From the NCBI GenBank assembly GCA_028565635.1, contig JAOXYB010058735.1, positions 1-10,890 of the forward strand: a stretch of 10,890 bases of DNA, given 5' to 3'. This document shows positions 8,409 through 10,890 of the stretch, piece after piece (the first letter of the stretch is position 1; every line of letters starts with the position of its first letter). Under the pieces are notes generated by a model. It ran no database searches. It was not told the origin of the DNA and saw only the letters and a list, made by a program, of their open reading frames with translations. Position numbers and translations under genes: made by a program. Source of the DNA: Phoronis ovalis. Lineage: Eukaryota; Phoronida; Phoronidae.

Positions 8409-8602
8409 CTGCTTCAGTTTTTATCCCATCAGCTTCATATACAGTGCAGGTACAAGTCACAGTGCAGGTCAGTTGTAATTTTGACCTGGATCACTTTCAA
8501 TATGGCCAACTGATGGCCGCATGCCAGAAAGGCACAGAACTGACTAGACGATTCAAAGCTGGATTCAAGAAGAACAAGATGGTTCGATGTTTTAGGCTAA
8601 GT
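8409..8602 (+). repeat. dispersed repeat, shorter copy
   Basis: It shares with 8054-8338 the ctgcttcagttttta start, the cagcttcata string, the gtaattttgacctgga region, atatggccaactgatggcc, and the gactag/ggattca end. Identity looks like roughly three quarters over the first 110 bases. The middle of the longer copy is missing, so either this one is deleted or the other has an insertion. Confidence 0.7.
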
Positions 8603-8821
8603 AGTATTTTAGAATGACCTTAAAAAGTGCGTCGAATGATAATTCAAATCTTCAACATTTATTGCATATGCTATTTCGCTTTACATGTGTAACATTTAAA
8701 GCAACTACTTCAAAAAGTGACCAGGGCTTCAAACCACATACAACCTGACACTTGATCTGATTCTAGGGATGAGATTGGCATCTGACATTACAAATGTCTT
8801 GTTTATTATTTATTGTTCCAG

Positions 8822-8965
8822 CATGAATTTAATACCAACTTTGTTGAGAACTCAGTGAAAGACATTTTATCATCTATTCCTGAAAATGCTTCATCCCTCC
8901 AGTTGAAACCATGGCTATCGCAGGCATTTTTACCCTATGTTATGAAAACAACACCTAATAGCTTG
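8822..8965 (+). CDS. KNTC1: KNTC1/Rod-like protein, second visible exon
   Basis: A 144-base, phase 0-0 exon (48 codons) with acceptor AG at 8820-8821 and donor gtatgt at 8966. It begins HEFNTNF, continues through a VKDILSSIP helix, and ends with KPWLSQAFLPYV and MKTTPNSL. The helix, IP turn, then W-L-x-x-x-F-x-P-x-V pattern matches the KNTC1 solenoid after the RHQ ending of the previous exon. An open frame that runs past the donor to 9001 is read-through into the intron. Confidence 0.75.
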
Positions 8966-9200
8966 GTATGTAATGCAGTGCCGATGTTTATTAAAGTCTA
9001 GTAACATACTTAAAGATTAGACTTCATTTTAATCTGTAACAATGAATTCTTTTGCTTTATTTGAAACAGGTGAATTTAAGATTGTTTCTTTATAATAGCA
9101 CTGCTTCAATTATTACCCAACAATGTTTTTGTGCCATACACATGTTTCTACAGATGTGATCATAATTTCACCAAACTGTTCTGTCTAATTATCCTTGTAG

Positions 9201-9257
9201 AATGCAGTTGCTAAATGGATTGAAATGAAGACAAAAAGTATAGAATTATGTGAGAAG
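9201..9257 (+). CDS. KNTC1: KNTC1/Rod-like protein, third visible exon
   Basis: A 57-base, phase 0-0 exon (19 codons) with acceptor ccttgtag (AG at 9199-9200) and donor gtaact at 9258. It encodes NAVAKWIEMKTKSIELCEK, an amphipathic helix that joins in frame to TGWPQNGL in the next exon. The resulting WI-...-ELCEKTGWPQNG run is the strongest KNTC1 landmark in the window. The exon is too small to be found as an ORF; the splice borders and the continuous frame support it. Confidence 0.75.
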
Positions 9258-9712
9258 GTAACTGTTGTCAAATATATCCTCCATTTTTGTTATCTGGCAT
9301 ATATCTGTTAAGAAAACTGGCTTAAAAATATGTTTGTGTGCAGTGGAGCTGATGATTGTATTTTTAAAAATTTGCCACAAGTGGATTTGATAATGTGTAA
9401 TGAAAAGTGTCGCATATTGGATCAGATTATGTGTTATCTTGTATTTAAAAAATGCCAGTGAATAAGATTATGTGCAGTAAAACTGCCGCACATTGGATCC
9501 TATTATATATTATGTAGAAAAAAGCGCCACACTTTGCAAAAAACATTCATTGCTTTGCATGAACATTTGAATTGAAATATGAAGTATGTAGTTTAAAATT
9601 TCTTAAAGTTCCTATCTTTTCTAAATGTTTCGTGAAAAACATACTCCTTGCAAAGTGAGTCCTGTTTTTTCATATGTATATTCTTCAGCATTTGTATTAA
9701 TTTTCATTGCAG
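9258..9712 (+). other. KNTC1-like intron with degenerate tandem repeat
   Basis: A 455-base phase-0 intron. Most of its first half is the repeat array at 9363-9541. An open frame from 9625 to 9834 runs across the acceptor and is not a separate gene. Confidence 0.7.
9363..9541. repeat. degenerate ~80-base tandem repeat, two and a half units
   Basis: Unit one (about 9363-9443) and unit two (about 9444-9515) share, in order, a tttaaaaa-tgcca string, gat(t/a)atgtg, a run ending ctgccgca or gtgtcgca, then ca(t/c)attggatc and a ttatatattat-like tail. A third partial unit (9510-9541) repeats the attatgt...gccacactttg part. Units are roughly three quarters identical. Confidence 0.65.
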
Positions 9713-9769
9713 ACTGGCTGGCCACAGAATGGGTTGTTATTTGCAGAGACTTGTTATACTATACTGCAA
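9713..9769 (+). CDS. KNTC1: KNTC1/Rod-like protein, fourth visible exon
   Basis: A 57-base, phase 0-0 exon (19 codons) with acceptor tttcattgcag (AG at 9711-9712) and donor gtgaga at 9770. It encodes TGWPQNGLLFAETCYTILQ. The W-P-x-N-G-L-x-x-A-E pattern is what I most associate with KNTC1 orthologues. A missed very small exon in the following 293-base intron cannot be excluded, although none is needed for the frame. Confidence 0.75.
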
Positions 9770-10062
9770 GTGAGAATTTTTCATTCATTGCTAATTCACA
9801 GAGTTTTTGCATTTTGTATAGAAAAGGGTGGTGATTCATTCTTCATCAGTTTACTGTAACAACATAATGCTTGAACCATCTTTCATTATATATATACAAT
9901 AGTTACATAGCCACACCTGATAAAATGCAGCAAAGAAATTAGTCCCCTTTGCATCATGGCAGTAATTTTAGTACATTCCATTTTGTTTGAACATAAAATA
10001 TTTACTTCGAAATGAGATTACTTATATATTTTAGACTACAGTTTTCTTATATTTCTGTTTAG

Positions 10063-10170
10063 GCTCAGAATACATATGACCATCTACAGAACTTAGTTTC
10101 ATCACTTAAGGAATTGGTATCTTTGAATTCTCGATATAATTGTCTGCTTACATTAGCACAATATCAACAG
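10063..10170 (+). CDS. KNTC1: KNTC1/Rod-like protein, fifth visible exon
   Basis: A 108-base, phase 0-0 exon (36 codons) with acceptor tttctgtttag (AG at 10061-10062) and donor gtagta at 10171. It reads AQNTYDHLQNLVSSLKELV, then a SRYNCLLTLAQYQQ end: two short helices with a Tyr-Asn-Cys-x-Leu-x-Leu turn, as in the KNTC1 region after the WPxNG motif. The next exon should start in phase 0 to the right. I found no match before the window ends. Confidence 0.75.
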
Positions 10171-10890
10171 GTAGTACTAAGTTCTTGTTCTAATCATCTT
10201 ATGAAATTATTTTTGTATCTATTTTGCATATAAATCCAGGCTCGGACACAGAGTAAAGTTGTGACCGTTTTCTAAATTAGTGTCGTTCCTTCCCACCATG
10301 TCATCACCATTTAGAAATGACCTTAAACACGCCGAGCTTTATATGTAACAAACTAGGTCCTTACCCATCTCAAGTGTTTGATATTTGCATACTGGTACTT
10401 GTTTATTAGCTATTTAATTTTGTATTAAGACCCATTGACAAAACTTCAGATTTATTGTTTAAGATTACATATTTGACACGTTTTAATTTTGTCTTTCTTT
10501 TAAAAATGTTGAAAACAAATATTTTCAGTTTTTTGTAAGTTGTAAAAAATTGAAAAATTCTATTTAAAAAAATAAATAATAATTATGAAAAAAGGATTTT
10601 GAGGGAAAATATTCAGTTTCTAAATTTCTAATCATTTATTTTACCCCTATCTCATCTATATTAAATCATAATTATTTTCTCAGATCTGCAAAATGTATAT
10701 ATATATAACTACAGTCACGTGACAGCATAAGCTATAAGAACACTTGCAATGGACCGTTTATTTCTTACTTCAGGCTAGGATATATAAAACTCTTAGAGTT
10801 TTATATATCCTAGCTTCAGGGAATCTGCATCCCCTATTTTAGAGAAGCTGGGACTGAGAGCTGGCTACAGTAGCTTTAGTGTTGGAAGCT
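10171..10890 (+). other. probable KNTC1 intron, right edge of window
   Basis: Very A+T-rich through about 10700, with a TATA run (10696-10707) and a 10-base palindrome gtcacgtgac (10714-10723). After the 41-base palindrome (10774-10814), the last 76 bases are clearly GC-richer. They stay open in one frame to the window edge, but I recognise no protein and the frame does not fit the phase-0 end of the previous exon. Confidence 0.5.
10774..10814. repeat. perfect 41-base palindrome with flanking direct repeats
   Basis: Twenty-base arms (10774-10793 and 10795-10814) are exact reverse complements around a single central T. The palindrome is bracketed by the same ttcag at 10769-10773 and 10815-10819; allowing overlap, cttcagg is repeated over 7 bases. 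It could be a tiny foldback insertion with a target duplication or a template-switch product. Confidence 0.95.

Larger units (their letters stand above)
7681..8821 (+). other. KNTC1-like intron with repeat copies
   Basis: A 1141-base phase-0 intron (gtaataa to ttccag). Open frames on both strands between 8080 and 8370 come from the repeat, not from genes. It contains an ATATAT run near 7923-7934 and two related repeat copies (8054-8338 and 8409-8602). Confidence 0.7.

Noticed and set aside
10774-10814. Palindrome as a transcription terminator
   Set aside because: Hairpin terminators are bacterial; this window is clearly eukaryotic, and the position is probably inside an intron.
10774-10871. 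Next KNTC1 exon after acceptor-like cttcag at 10773 or 10819
   Set aside because: The first reading is an artefact of the palindrome and hits a stop. The second gives 17 codons then TAG with no KNTC1-like residues.
1-10890. tRNA, rRNA, CRISPR array, or viral genes
   Set aside because: No cloverleaf, rRNA core, regularly spaced repeat-spacer array or virus-like coding region was recognised on either strand.

Overview
This is an A+T-rich eukaryotic (animal) window with spliced genes, long introns and many decayed repeats. There are no bacterial signals such as operons or ribosome binding sites. Its two protein-coding loci are animal families: a DEG/ENaC (amiloride-sensitive) sodium channel on the minus strand, and five consecutive exons on the plus strand that I read as KNTC1/Rod, the kinetochore-associated alpha-solenoid protein. 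The channel looks like peptide-gated or acid-sensing-type channels of lophotrochozoans. A mollusc or a related invertebrate is the best guess, but that is inference.

Layout. Positions 1-819 are the 3' flank and probable 3' UTR of the channel, containing a foldback element with 35-bp near-perfect core arms (about 406-610). The channel's large terminal exon is 820-2277. A 793-base intron (2278-3070) separates it from a short upstream exon (coding 3071-3184, exon start probably 3225) that carries the N-terminal Cys-His-Gly gating motif. Joined, they give a 523-residue protein with both membrane segments and the whole extracellular domain. Positions 3226-5772 are noncoding, with short repeats, two GC-richer patches and two strong minus-strand splice-donor candidates that could belong to 5' UTR exons.

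Positions 5773-7470 hold a broken plus-strand LINE (non-LTR retrotransposon): part of the endonuclease domain, the linker, and the beginning of the reverse transcriptase, with stops and frame changes. A 20-bp inverted local duplication interrupts it.

KNTC1-like exons lie at 7572-7680, 8822-8965, 9201-9257, 9713-9769 and 10063-10170, all with GT-AG borders and one continuous reading frame (158 residues). The first intron carries two diverged copies of a dispersed repeat, and another carries degenerate tandem repeats. The right end (10171-10890) is noncoding as far as I can tell, with a perfect 41-base palindrome flanked by short direct repeats.

The first KNTC1 exon here begins inside a codon, so earlier exons must exist. 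None is recognisable to its left, so the oppositely oriented channel gene may be nested in a KNTC1 intron. I see no evidence of a new multi-gene system. The most notable items are the recovered N-terminal channel exon, the possible nested arrangement and the three long inverted repeats.
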